A DNA stretch of 64,000 bases from Macrocystis pyrifera (lineage: Eukaryota > Sar > Phaeophyceae > Laminariales > Laminariaceae), in the NCBI GenBank assembly GCA_031763025.1, contig JASSKH010000011.1, positions 558,001-622,000 on the forward strand, read 5' to 3'. The notes beneath the pieces were generated by a model, which saw nothing but the letters and a program-made list of their open reading frames with translations, was not told where the DNA came from and searched no databases. This document shows positions 1-11,180 of this stretch, one piece after another. Positions within the stretch are counted from its first letter, which is position 1. Every line of letters begins with the position of its first letter. A program made the translations under genes and the position numbers.

Positions 1-1111
1 CCAAGTCTTCCCAAAGACGCGTCCCTCGTCGTTCTCACTGTCCTCGTTGCCGACAAACCCAGGCTCAGGCTACAGGCTACAGGCTACAGTCTCAGTGACA
101 CCTGTCCGAGGGCGTCTGTTATCATATCAATCTTATCACGCGTGTGATACGGTACACCGTACATGACATAACCGAGTACACACGGTATGACCCAACGACC
201 TACCAGGTTTCGTAGCGGGCACCTCTAGAGTGTAGCCGAATGTACTCCGTATGCTCACGAAGCACGTTACGTTGACACACTCCCGTCCAAGTCCCCTTTT
301 CTTTCCATTTCTACCTTGACATTCGTAAGGTGTTACCTGAGCTGTATGTAGGACACCGCGAATTGCGCCCTCGGTAGGCTGCCCCCTACCAGGTACACTG
401 CACAGGAACTACTGTACTGGTAGTACATTGAGGCCAAAAGAGGCATTGACGAACCCAAACAACAAAACACCTGTCTCCTGCAACACATGTTGTCCTCGTA
501 CTCCACAGCGCCGGCAGTAACACACCTGTGCTTGGGCGCTGCCCATGCGAGACCGTGTGATGTCTGCTCGTGTGTTTCGCGGCGTCTGCCCTTAGCCCTC
601 GGGCACATTGTTTCCCTGAGGTCCCAGTGGCAAGGAGCGCTATACCTCGTGTCCTATACCTCGTGTCGTATACCTCGTTCGCCCCCAGAATGAAAAAACG
701 GCGTTGACATTTTTTTTAACTGGATTAAAAATCAATCGCACTGGCATACCGTATGACACTTAAGGTAACACAATCCGTGGGATTATTTTCGGAGCCGATT
801 TTATCCAAACCATGTCTTGAGGGCTAGGGCGCACGCACACTCCGAAAATGGCGGCTTTTAGAAGATTTCGTCGTTTGCACTGGCCCCGTAGGTGAAAAAA
901 GCGACTATGAAATTCGTCGGAGGGGTTGTGTTGTCTTAAGTGCTATACGGTATGACGAAAACATTAAAGCAAAATAAAAATGCATTGCGAAGGTGTTGGC
1001 TACTCGCAGTACCCCAGCCTCAGTTGAAGAATCCTGTCAGCCGGCAACAACATTTTGCGCACAACGAATGTCCCCCATGAAGTGTCCACACAATAAGTCG
1101 AATCAATCCAT
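1..1111. other. Left edge, no recognisable gene
   Basis: No open frame here resembles a known family. The stretch probably belongs to the intron (or further upstream introns) preceding the first visible L2HGDH exon, whose FAD-binding N-terminal exons are not in the window. A TACCAGGTA 9-mer lies at 387-395. Confidence 0.4.
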
Positions 1112-1333
1112 TCAATTCATTCGACGCGTTGTCATCCATTTCCAAGAAACTCCGCCGCACAAGCGGTTCTTAGTAGGACGCAGCTCACCCTCCACGCGAC
1201 TCGCGCAACGCCTCACGGCGCTTCGCGTTTGGTGCAAGAAAGGTCTGCCTGCTCGGTGAAAGCCCGACGTGCTCCGTCCCGCCATCTTAAGGATGCGAGG
1301 ATCTATGGTCATACGACTACAGCCATGCACGAC
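1112..1333 (+). repeat. Dispersed repeat family R1, copy a
   Basis: This is a roughly 220-bp copy of a family that also occurs at 1993, 8037, 8586, 38603, 39187, 45401 and 46700. The conserved core reads GTCTGCCTGGTCGGTGAAA, then a block containing CTCCGTCCC, and the family end is GACTACGGCCATGCATGA, which abuts unrelated and often C- or G-rich sequence. It has no coding capacity. This copy sits in an intron just upstream of the first visible L2HGDH exon. It is probably a non-autonomous element; its class is not known. Confidence 0.8.
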
Positions 1334-1378
1334 ATTGGTAACCCCCTCCCTGCCTTGCCATGGCCCCGTTATTTTCAG

Positions 1379-4300
1379 GCTTTGCTCTCCCCCAGCACCG
1401 GGATTGTGGACAGTCACGCGCTCACGCTCGCTCTGCAAGGGGATGCGGAGGCTCACGGCGCTGTCGTCGCTCTCCTTACGCCTGTTCATGCCGCTCAGGT
1501 GCCGAGGTTGCGAACGATGGTTAATGTATTGATGCTGTTGGTGGGGGTGTCTGGCCATGCTTGGTGTGTGTGGTGGCCTGGCAGACGGTTTGGGTTGTGT
1601 TATTGCGCTCTTTTGATGCCGTGGAGGCCTTTCTTTTTTGTTTTCTTGGTAGGGAGCAGGTGCACAGATTTCAGTCTGTAGGTGTGTTGCTGGAAACTAG
1701 GGGGGCATGCCGTGGGACAATTGGTTCATTTGGGTTGTTGTTGTTGTTGTTGTTGTCGTCGTCGTCGTTTCTGGTTACTGGGGTGGTGTTTCACCGGTCG
1801 ATGACTTCTTTTACTCAGGCTTGCAGCTACGACGCGGGACTAATACCTTAGCTGCAGCGACATCACAACTGACCGATTACCAAACTATTGTCGCCGGAAC
1901 CAGGGCATCTGAAAAGCCATACTCCGAAACCGCACCCCCATTTCGAAGACCTAGACAACAAGAGGGGGGGGGGGGGGGAAGGGGGGGGGGCACTCATGTC
2001 ATGCATGGCCGTAGTCGTATGACCATAGATCCTCGCATCCCTGCAATGCCGCGACGGACCACGTCGGGTTTTCAAAGGGTGTGTGTGTGTGCTCATTGTT
2101 ATGCATGGCCGTAGTCGTATGACCATAGAGGGGGGGGGGGGGAATAATAGTAAACAAGTTAAAAATCAAAAACGCGTTTTTTTCTTAGTTCGTACATGGT
2201 ACAGAAATCCGATCCATCTGGTCTTCTTTTTGTTCCTCACGTCTTCAGGACTGCGGTGTCGGTTTCTCTCTCTTTTTTATTTTTTCGCGTAATTGGTCGG
2301 ATTTTCCTCCAGGCCTTGCCGGAGGGGACTATCTTGGCATCACTCGAGGATATGGATCTTAATTGTCGAACGATGGTCAACTGCTCTGGATTGAGCGCGG
2401 TGGATCTAGCTCGACGGGTTCAGGGATCGAAGCCCTCGTCGGTGCCTCAGGCGTTTTTCGCCAAAGGAAATTACTTCCGGTATACAGGTATTAATAGTAG
2501 TGTTGGGATATCGTATCGCAAGTTTAGTTGCGATATACTGGTATCGGTTTATCGAACTGTCCATATATCCTATCGAACATGTTTTGCCCTCCATCCCCTG
2601 TCATCCCCCTTTTCTTAGTAAATATATACAGAACGAATTCTTCCATGTATCAAGTATCGAAGTCTTTCCGATTTAGTTTTTGTTTGTTTGTGGGTATTCC
2701 GCCGAACTCGATTATTTTTCGATATCCGATAGCCGATACCCGATATCCGATATCCGACACTACAGGCGCTGTACCCACTAATAAGGCCGTTTCCTATGCG
2801 GTTCGATTTTTGAGCTTCAGATTTTGACCCGATGGCATGTTTCAGATATGAGCTTGACAAATCGAAAGGGCCTTCCTATGCGGAAAAATCAGATTTATTG
2901 CGCGTGTAGAGATTCTCGAGCAAACGCTGAGACCAACTGCTGTTTTTGTGATTTGGCGCCTCGAAGAGACGCGCTGGGTGCGCTGCCCTGCGCGTAGGAC
3001 CCAAGCGTCCGAGCCCACGCTGACTGCCTCTAGTCTGGTGGAGAAGAGATGTGGCGAGTGCGCTAGAGTCAACCTGTCTTGGTATTTTGTGTTTGATTTT
3101 GTGACTTGACTTGCTGCTGCTGCTGTACAGCTGCAGTGTAGTCTACGAGTACGTATCCACGGAGAGGCGCGTGCCGAGTGCTCTTCTCTTGGTCTCTAGG
3201 CCCGAGCCCGCGCCAGCGGACTCTAGTCTGGCCACGGAGGGGCGCGCCATCCGCGCGTCGGACGCGAAGCAACGTCGCTGTACAGCTGTATCACCATCCA
3301 ACTCATCGATCGTTCCGCTGCTTTTTGCTGTCGTGGATAATATCTTGAATTTAGAGAGCATGCCATTTTTCGATTTGAGAATCCGATGACCCAGGTCGTC
3401 GGATTTTGGGCCAAAATCCGACGACTTGGGTCATCGGATTCTCAAATCGAAAAATTTCCGGTCGGATTTTGCATAATCGGACTGCATAAGTAGGGTCATT
3501 CACTTTTTGAGATCGAAAAATACAGATCTGAAGCTCGAAATCGAACCGCATAGGAAACGGCCTAACTGACCCTTTGCCCTTTTTGATATTTAAGAGTGAA
3601 AGAAAAGACCCTTTGTTTTCACGATTACGGGAAAAGGACGACAAGTGCAACAATTCATACTAAACCGTGGGGTGATAATTCGTTTAGTGTTTTTCGCCAA
3701 AGTACAATAACTTCCGATATGCAGGTAAGCTTTACCTGATACTTTTTAACTCTTTTGGGCCTTTTGACGAACATACATGGCGATTACAGCAAGGATCGCA
3801 AGGAGGCGTTATTCGACACGAGTCGATGAGAGGGGAAGTGTCTGAAGCGTTCTCGCGATGAAAAAAAACAAGGCACGAGCCGTCATGGGGAGGGGAGAGG
3901 ATAAGAGCAACCCTGCTGCTGCTGCTGCTGCTGCTGCATGTGACCTCGGATCTGAGTTACGGCTAGTAGGGAGAGATAAAAGAAGGGCGAAGATACTAAA
4001 TCGGATGGCAAAAACTACAACATGGGCTAGGTATCGTTTGTTTGAATGTTTTTTTTCGCCAGAGTAACTTTTTCCCGATATACATGTACTGCTGTACGTA
4101 CCCTTAAAGTTGGACCCTTTTGAGGCTTGAGAGACTAAACATGACGAATATGTACCGGTATGATACAGAATGACGATTACGGCAAGGACTACAGGAGACA
4201 ACAATTGCTACCGTACTACACGCTAGCGATTGCACACACCCTGGGAGGAATTTCAAAGCGAGATAAGAGTAGTTCTAAAGACGCTCACATGACGAATATG

Positions 4301-7300
4301 TACCGGTATGATACAGAATGACGATTACGGCAAGGACTACAGGAGACAACAATTGATACCGTACTACACGCTAGCGATTGCACACACCCTGGGAGGAATT
4401 TCAAAGCGAGATAAGAGTAGTTCTAAAGACGCTCCGCTCGACGTTTACTCTTCCCGTTGTCGAAAAAATCAGCTTCGGTACTAGTCTGAGGGGGTGTGCC
4501 ATGTGTTTTCTTGCCAATGCGTTTACGGTTTCGTTTTGTGTTTCGGCGAAAGGGAACTACCGTATTTTAAGAGCACCGGGTTGGCACAGAGGGTTGACAT
4601 CATTTGTCTGAGCTCTCCCGTTTTTTTTTTTTTCTAAAAACGGTAAGGGTGCTAAGGTCGAGCGAAAATATATATATATTCGGAAGGCTCTCGACAAGAT
4701 CTTTCCGAAAACACCTTGTTCGGTATTGGAACGATCGAGCGCTGAAAAGCGATCGCACTCCTGTGCAAGTGCGAACTGAACGGTCTTCATCTCTTTACAG
4801 TAACTCCGATATACAGCTGGTACATCTCTCTACGGTAGCTCCTATATGTAGGTGGTACATCTCTCTACGGTAACTCCGATATACAGGTGGTACATCTCTT
4901 GACGGCAACTCCGATATACAGGTGGTACATCTCTTTGCGGTAACTCCGATGTACAGGTGGTACATCTCTTTACGGTAACTCCGATACACAGGTGGTACGC
5001 ATTAAGGTTGACGTTTTTCGGACCCCCCGGGAACAGTTGACCAAAATATGTGACAAGACGATTTCGGTAAGTGCCATAGGAGGCAACTAGGCTACACGGT
5101 GACAGGAGGTGGCAACTTTTCCAGGCTGGGTCTCGTCTATTAATAGAGTCCGAGCTAACATGCACGAAGCTGCACGCTGCGGGCGCAGCAAAATGCTGTT
5201 ACCCGCGCTGCTGCGTGCTCATGTTGATTAGCTGGTCAGGCCGAGCTTGTCATCGCTTTCCCCGTGATGTGGGGGTCGCAGAAAGTATAAAACGCCAAAG
5301 GGGTTACAGTGGGCGACGGCAATTCTGAATTTCTTATCCTGGCCAAGGCTCACGGCTTGGGATGTCAACGTTGAGCATATACTCTTGAAGGCCTTTGTAT
5401 TGGATGGATTCAGAGTGGCGTTGCTCTCTGAGCACAAATGCTTATGATAGCTACATGGTCTTAAATTATAGAAACAAAATGCTCAACCTCCCAAATTTTC
5501 AACACATGTCGCGTACTGTGTGATCTAGTCATTTTACTGCCTCCACAGTCTACATATTTAGGTCTAACTCCGAGTAGTTTGGCGGTCACCCGAATGTGGG
5601 GGCAGACGCGAAGGGGCTAACACATATGATTGCAGTACGTGCAATATTTTTAGCAGGACATGTTTTCGGCTTCCCCCCGCCCCCGGATTATCACGGCTCT
5701 ACAGCAGTATCTACATGCGTATGTTGATATAACTCCTCTGTAACATGTACACCACCTTATGTTTGTACAGGCCCTCAGCCGTGTCCGATTATTTTGTCGT
5801 TTTTTTTGTTAATGTTTTTCAAATGATGCAAGCTGCTGATTTTCGCTCGCCCAGGTCAGTGTCCTTTCCAGCGTCTGGTGTACCCGCTGCCGGAGCCGAA
5901 CCAAGCCGGGCTTGGCGTGCACGCGACCATAGACCTCGCTGGACAGGTGAGCTACGAGAAGCAGTATTGCGTTGCTACCCGCGAATTTCGGCAGCAGTCT
6001 ATAATGCATGATACGAAGAAGGTGAGCTTTCGCTAGGGACTCGCGCTTGTGGATGTTTGTGACTGTCCTCAACTGTGTGCGCTGGTGCGAGACACAAAAA
6101 ATGTACCAAGTATCGGAGATTTTCGATCGGGCGATGCGGGTACCCGGCTGTTTCACCCGTTTCAAACGTATGGCATGCCGTATTAAGGTGTCAACCCTTT
6201 CCGGCCTGCAGTCGCGTTTTAGAGGCAAACCTCTCAAGTTCCATGTAGTTAGTCCCCGAACGAAACGGGAATGCAGTCCTTGAAGGGTTAAGGCATGCCT
6301 CATCCCTCGTGTTGTTGTGCATGACCGTGAAAGCTAGCACGGCTCTTCATGGGTCATGACCCCTACCCGCGGGCCGGGTCAAGAAGTTTCGAAATCTCAC
6401 GAGTCGGGTCGGGTCGGGTCAGGAGGTTTTACAATCTCATGGAGCGCGTCCGGTCACCTTTACCCGACCCCACCCGATCTGACACGCGAGGTTTTCTCCT
6501 ACCCGTGAATAGCCCTGGAGAGTAGCAACTGGCTTCGCTCGTGTTGGGTAACAAGGCAGAGGTTTCAAGGAAGGCGTGTGTGCACACGGTGTTCCACTCA
6601 CAGTAGGAGGTGTTGTTTTTGCTGTATAGTAGACCATGCTGTTGATGCGGGAGCATTTTATTTTATGTCGGCGAGGACCATGATATCTACGTGCACTCTT
6701 GGGGCAGTGGGTGCATCTTGTATGTACTTGCAAGATCACTCAACTTCTGTGTACCGCCCGCCATGATTATTGGCTCGTGTGTGGTTTTGAAATTGTCTTG
6801 CGTTGCAGTCGGTTCTGGTTGGTTTCGTTGACGGAATGGCGCGGCATTTTGGGCTGAACATCGGTTCAGGAGGTCCCTCAACCCCTTAAGATTTTCGAAC
6901 TACCCCAATATGTTTGAGGTTTTGGGGACAAACTACTTCAAATGATTGCGGGATTATTTTGGCAGTGACAGTATAAGGCTAAAACGAAAAATATCGCTTT
7001 CCGAACGCATTCACCGCGTGTCAGGTGAAATTCGGACCGGACGTGGAATGGGTATCAGGACCGACCAACCAAGCCGGGGGTTTCGATGCGGACGGCTTCG
7101 ATTACAGGGTAAACCCAGGCCGATCGGGGGAATTCGCGGAAGCGATCCGCAGGCGAGAACAGAAAGGGTTTTGCGTTATATACTCGCACAAGTGTATGTG
7201 CGTGTGGGAGGCCGTGGGTGGGTGGCTGGGTGGGTGGGTGGTTTTCCTGTCGGGGTAGCAAGGTTACGTTTACACTTCTTCTGTTTCTGTATGGGTTCCT

Positions 7301-8572
7301 TTTTTCAAGCCGCGACAGTCATCTTGCTCCAGTAATCTGTGCGTCGAGCTTTCAGGAACCTGTACGCGACAATTGCTGGTACCCGTTGAGCTCACAACAA
7401 CAAAAACTGCGGCTTGTCCTGTGATTTGCGTTCCTGCCGCATTCTGATTTTATATTTCTGTGAGGCACAACGCCAAACCCTTCCCGACCGTTTCCATGAA
7501 TGGTGATAGAGATGGGCAGTAGTTGGCGTACGGCTATCGTATCGTTCGCACCGGGCTGGATGTAACCGTCATCTTTTTTTTTCACTCGTAAAGTCTTGCC
7601 GTCAATATGTAGTCTTCAGGAAGGTTCTGTCCACAAAACGAAAGTCTAAAAAATGCCCAAAGATTCGCGATCCTATCCGCAGAGCAACGGACCTGATGCG
7701 TCGCATTTTTTCGATGGTACCGAGTAGAGGCGAGGTATTGGCTCTGAAACACGTGCCATCCTCAAACGTTCCTCGACCCGCCACGGTATGCTTCTGTTCC
7801 CATTCGCCCAGACACAAGTACCGGGCAAGTCACAGGATGCAACGAATGCAATAACAACTAAAATGCAACAACAATGATCAGCTAGCCTTCGGGAACACGT
7901 TTGGCGTGAGCAACCACCACCAGGTTTCCGTCGTGACGGGGACGATGTTGCAGCCAATCGCATGACGACGAATCCCACAGTAGCCAATGGCGTAACAGTC
8001 AATGCCAGGACGGCCAATGCCATGGCAGCCCATGAGCTTCTGAGTAGGGCGCCTCAACCGCGAATACCCCCACTTACCCTTGATGCGACTCGCCCAACAC
8101 CTGAAGGCGCTTCTCGCTTGGTGCAAGAAACGTCGACCTGGTCGGTGAAAACCCCACGTGCTTCGTCCCGGCATTACAGGGATACGAGGGAGTATGGCCA
8201 TATGACTACGGCCATGCTTGACGTGAGCACACCCCTCCCCCCCTCCGCATCGCTTTGCGCTGACGCCTCTCGTGCAGGTACTGGCCTGGGGTCGACGAGA
8301 GCAAGCTCGTCCCGGACTATAGCGGGATCCGGCCGAAGCTTACAGGGCCGGAATGCGCCCCAACCGCGCGCGCCTTAGAAAGGGAAAACGTCGACGAAGT
8401 ACGTGAGCCGGGCAGGTTTGTCGGTGCGGCGGATTTCGTGGTCCAAGGTCCGGCGGTTCACGGCGTGCCTGGTCTTGTGAACCTGTTGGGGATAGAGTCG
8501 CCGGGACTGACGGCTTCGCTTGCTATTGGGGAACACGTCGCCGAGTTGTCGGAGCGCAAGGCCGTGCAATAA
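1379..8572 (+). CDS. L2HGDH: L-2-hydroxyglutarate dehydrogenase (FAD-dependent oxidoreductase), 3' part, five exons
   Basis: Oxidises L-2-hydroxyglutarate to 2-oxoglutarate with FAD; in other eukaryotes it is a mitochondrial metabolite-repair enzyme. Exons: 1379-1498, 2313-2487, 5855-5946, 7025-7152 and 8278-8572, with intron phases 0, 1, 0 and 2; together they encode 269 residues and a TAA stop. Family landmarks appear in order: [38 protein letters not shown] followed by [35 protein letters not shown] and the C-terminal FAD-contact stretch [15 protein letters not shown]. No frameshift or stop is seen, so it looks functional. The N-terminal GxGxxG exons are outside the window, and a short exon between 1498 and 2313 could be missing. 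The third intron boundary (after 7152) uses a GC donor. The introns carry R1 repeats, a Tourist-like element and copies of the second exon's 3' end. Confidence 0.93.
1993..2131 (-). repeat. R1 repeat fragments, copies b and c
   Basis: Two truncated ends of the R1 family lie in the same orientation (1993-2075 and about 2098-2131), each preserving the ATGCATGGCCGTAGTCGTAT terminus. Each is preceded or followed by a G-homopolymer run (1965-1990 and 2130-2142). They lie in the first visible L2HGDH intron. Confidence 0.75.
2785..3562. mobile_element. Tourist/PIF-Harbinger-like non-autonomous element
   Basis: About 40-bp terminal inverted repeats begin GGCCGTTTCCTATGCGGTTC on the left and end with the reverse complement on the right. 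The element is flanked on both sides by TAA (2782-2784 and 3563-3565), matching the 3-bp TWA target duplication of PIF/Harbinger elements. The 778-bp interior has no transposase. It contains a 91-bp near-perfect palindrome (3365-3455) and a second TIR-like block near 2868. It is inserted in the 3.4-kb L2HGDH intron between exons 2 and 3. Class assignment rests on TIR and TSD only. Confidence 0.75.
3365..3455. repeat. 91-bp near-perfect palindrome
   Basis: The left arm starts ATTTTTCGATTTGAGAATCC and the right arm is its reverse complement with one mismatch in about 45 positions. The axis is at base 3410 and there is essentially no loop. It lies inside the Tourist-like element and would form a very stable hairpin. 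Confidence 0.85.
3690..4085 (+). repeat. Diverged copies of the L2HGDH exon-2 donor junction
   Basis: Two intron segments (about 3690-3731 and 4048-4083) resemble the last 35 bases of the exon ending at 2487. Each has TTTTTCGCCA, then AACTT or ACTTT, then CCGATAT and a CA dinucleotide at the junction. The first ends CAGGTAAGC, which is a better match to the donor consensus than the real site (CAGGTATTA). A weaker match is near 4548. They look like duplicated junction sequence rather than used exons. Confidence 0.55.
4141..4436. repeat. 148-bp tandem duplication
   Basis: Two adjacent units, 4141-4288 and 4289-4436, are nearly identical (for example one C/A change in CAATTGCTACC versus CAATTGATACC), so the duplication is recent. 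It lies in the L2HGDH intron. No coding or structural role is visible. Confidence 0.9.
4788..4997. repeat. Minisatellite, 6 x 35 bp
   Basis: Six units of exactly 35 bp, consensus start CATCTCTTTACGGTAACTCC and end GATATACAGGTGGTA. The unit's TAACTCCGATATACAGGT closely resembles the donor end of the L2HGDH exon at 2487 (TTACTTCCGGTATACAGGT), so the array may have expanded from a copy of that exon-intron junction. Confidence 0.9.
4998..5854. other. Remainder of L2HGDH intron
   Basis: Nothing recognised. A 70-codon open stretch on the minus strand at 5228-5437 has no family resemblance and is not called. Confidence 0.4.
6390..6425. repeat. GGGTC pentanucleotide tract
   Basis: Short run of CGGGT units with a degenerate halo (6355-6480) in the L2HGDH intron between exons 3 and 4. 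Confidence 0.6.
7205..7245. repeat. GTGG-rich low-complexity tract
   Basis: Tandem GGGT/GGCT units just downstream of the GC donor at 7153, in the last L2HGDH intron. No other feature is seen until the R1 copy at 8037. Confidence 0.6.
8037..8226 (+). repeat. R1 repeat, copy d
   Basis: Same family and orientation as copy a, with the conserved ends CTTGGTGCAAG and GACTACGGCCATGCTTGA. It lies 51 bp upstream of the acceptor of the last L2HGDH exon. Confidence 0.75.
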
Positions 8573-8585
8573 CCCCTCCCGCGCT

Positions 8586-8808
8586 CATTCGAAGCTGTCA
8601 TCCATACAGTATTTATGCATGAGCGTCCGCTTCACAGACAGTTCTTAGCAGGATGCTCACCCTTCATGCAACTCGTCCGACACCTCGCGGGGTTTCGCGC
8701 TTGGTGAAAAAAATATCTGCCTGGTCAGTGAAAACCCGACGTGCTCCGTCCCGGCACTGCAGGGATGCGAGGGTCTATGGTCATATGACTACGGTCAGGC
8801 ATGACTTT
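8586..8808 (+). repeat. R1 repeat, copy e
   Basis: Starts only 13 bp after the L2HGDH stop codon (8570-8572) and therefore probably forms part of its 3' UTR. The family end CATATGACTACGGTCAGGCA is diverged and followed by a T-run (8807-8813). Confidence 0.75.
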
Positions 8809-8813
8809 TTTTG

Positions 8814-10100
8814 TACACCTTCCGCCCCCCAGGCGCGCTTCAGGACGGCGTCTTGTGTCCAATCTGGTGGTGTCGGAAAGCGGAGCCTCATCTCTCCCCT
8901 CCGTGCGCGCGCGTTCAGACGCCATCTCCATTTCCATCTGGCAGTGCGGTTGGCGAATTCTGTGCGCTCTCGTCGTTTTAGTTCCTGCTTGCTGCTTTTT
9001 TTTGTAAATAAAAAATCCTTTTGTGGGCGGTTGCTTGGTTTGGTGTGGCAGTACCGCTGTAGCCGTGGCTAGCTTGCTTCTGATAGAGAGGCCACGCAAC
9101 CAGTGTGGACGTATTTCCATCTACAAAATTGATACCTGGTATACAAAATATGCTGCGAGATTGACGATTTCGTCGAAACTCATCTCCGTAAGCTGCGTAT
9201 GATGCTTCGATCTCTATCGGTAAGTATCAGGCTGATCCATGAAACACAGACTCAAGTTTACAATTTCGGGTCTGCGAATCACTTTGCATGTAGCCCATTG
9301 GGGCCTGCGTACCTCCACCGGGATACCAAGTGAGAACGGCACCATTTTTCAACACTTGGCATTGCCTCTAGTTACATGGTTTTTCACGGTCCAAGCGAAA
9401 CACCCCCCGAGTTGGCTTGCAACCTCTTCTCCCTCCCCGGAGACTGTGTGCCGGCGCAGGCGCATAATATCCCTCAAGTTCCCGTGCAGCCTCTTCTCCC
9501 CTTCCCGACATGCGGACCCTTGTAAACTATGCACGTTGACTGTTGTCGTGCTCTGTTGACACCGATCACGCTTACTTGGTTGAAGGTCGAGACCCGAACA
9601 CGCGATAGGCAATTAGTCGGTCGAAGAAGACCGAAATACCCTGAAGATTAAAGGAGATGCCTTGCAGAATCTGTCAGTTGCCGGTTCTCGTATTATTAGT
9701 AATAGTTAGAAGGGCGGTTGTTGAGCAATTGAGGAGTGGAACGCCTGTGGGAGGTGCTTGCATCACCGAACGTTACAGAATCATGGAACCTTACTTCAGC
9801 TTCCGCAAAGTTATCAGCAAAGATGCGCAACACGTGTGCAACACATGCGCATACTTTCAACTGGTCAGTGTCACGTACTCAACACGTACGCATACGTTCG
9901 GCTGGTCCGTACCATATATACAAGGACGTACGCAATACTACTGGATTTTTCCTGTCAATAGTTTAAATGCGTTGGACCCACGAGTTCTACTCGTACACGC
10001 ATTTCCTTCTTGCATATCGAAAGTATCTACAATGGCATGTATCGTAAATATGAATACCTTCAATTGACGATACAACCAATTTCGATCAATATGCTGTTTT
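8814..10100. other. Intergenic, nothing recognised
   Basis: No convincing exon, RNA gene or repeat family. A TACCTGGTA 9-mer is at 9133-9141. Confidence 0.4.
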
Positions 10101-10162
10101 GGGTATTCCCTGGGGTTTACCCTGGTATCTAGAAGCAAAATTAATTTCCTGTCCTCAAGGAC

Positions 10163-10475
10163 AAAATGACAAAAAACGGTACACCAGCGCTTTTTTGCCA
10201 GTTTTCGGTACGAAAAACTCAAACCAGGCCATCAGGGTACACCAAACCCAAGTTAGATGGCATTTTCTGTCAAGGTATTCCGTTTTTTGGCGAAACGTCC
10301 ATGTCCGTCCGCCTCACTTGCAAAAATGCCAAAAAACGGTACACCATCGTATTTTTGCCAGTTTACGGTACGAAAAGTAAAATGAGGTGATCAGGGCACA
10401 CCAAATCCAAGTCATATGACATTTTCTGTCAAGGTATACCGTTTTCTGGCAAACAAACAGTGTCCTGATACAGCT
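10163..10475. repeat. 160-bp imperfect tandem duplication
   Basis: Units 10163-10322 and 10323-10475 share AAAAAACGGTACACCA, TTTTTGCCAGTTT, CGGTACGAAAA and ATTTTCTGTCAAGGTAT in the same order. Open frames across them arise from the duplication and are not called. Confidence 0.8.
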
Positions 10476-10502
10476 TATATTTTCGAACAAACACTGCGTG
10501 CG

Positions 10503-11118
10503 TCGAGGTCCCCTAGCAATCTGGGAGAAGGGATCTTTAGGTTGGTAGGCTGTTCAGGTATTTTGGTTCCTGTTGGCCTAACCCTGACCCCAAACCGCAG
10601 CCAAAACGGGCCAAAACTGGCCATAAACGCGGCTGCGCCGCGTTTGCATCGAACCAGGAAATTTCTCAATTGCAGACGACAATTCCGAAGTGCAGACCGC
10701 GCTACGCAATTTTCAAGTCAAAAACACCCCTAAAGATCCCTTCTCCCAGATTGCGAAACCTACTCTGTTCGTATGAATACAAGTACGAGAAGGCGCTTCT
10801 ATTGAGTAGGTTTCGCAATCTGGGAGAAGGGATCTTTAGGGGTGTTTTTGACTTGAAAATTGCGTAGCGCGGTCTGCACTTCGGAATTGTCGTCTGCAAT
10901 TGAGAAATTTCCTGGTTCGATGCAAACGCGGCGCAGCCGCGTTTATGACCAGTTTTGGCCCGTTTTGGCTGCGGTTTGGGGTCAGGGTTAGGGTTAGGGT
11001 TAGAGTTAGGGGTTGGGTTAGGTCCTCGCCCGTACCTTGATCCCAACATGAACCAAAATACCTGAACAGCCTACCAACCTAAAGATCCCTTCTCCCAGAT
11101 TGCTAGGGGACCTCTGAG
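10503..11118. mobile_element. Head-to-head pair of one MITE family (long inverted repeat)
   Basis: Two inverted copies (10503-10775 and about 10802-11118) are separated by about 25-40 bp. Each copy also has its own terminal inverted repeats of about 25 bp, GCAATCTGGGAGAAGGGATC followed by TTTAGG. Shared interior: the CGCGGCTGCGCCGCG palindrome and GGCCAAAACTGG-like repeats. The right copy keeps a short run of TTAGGG-type units (10984-11015) absent from the left copy. No coding capacity. A third, diverged copy is at 35595-35905. Confidence 0.85.
10984..11015. repeat. Interstitial telomere-like TTAGGG units
   Basis: Three to four TTAGGG or near-TTAGGG units lie within the right-hand MITE copy, matched by GGTTCGGG/GGTTAGGG variants in the 35.7-kb copy. 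The units are therefore part of the element, not evidence of a telomere. Confidence 0.7.
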
Positions 11119-11180
11119 GTACAAACGAGGATACCAGGTACGAGTCAAGCGTTGCTTACATAATCTGAAGCCATTTTATT

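Noticed and set aside
5809-6303. 164-codon minus-strand frame
   Set aside because: Antisense of the L2HGDH exon at 5855-5946 plus intron.
10984-11015. Interstitial telomere as evidence of chromosome fusion
   Set aside because: The TTAGGG-like units are internal to a MITE family found again at 35.7 kb.
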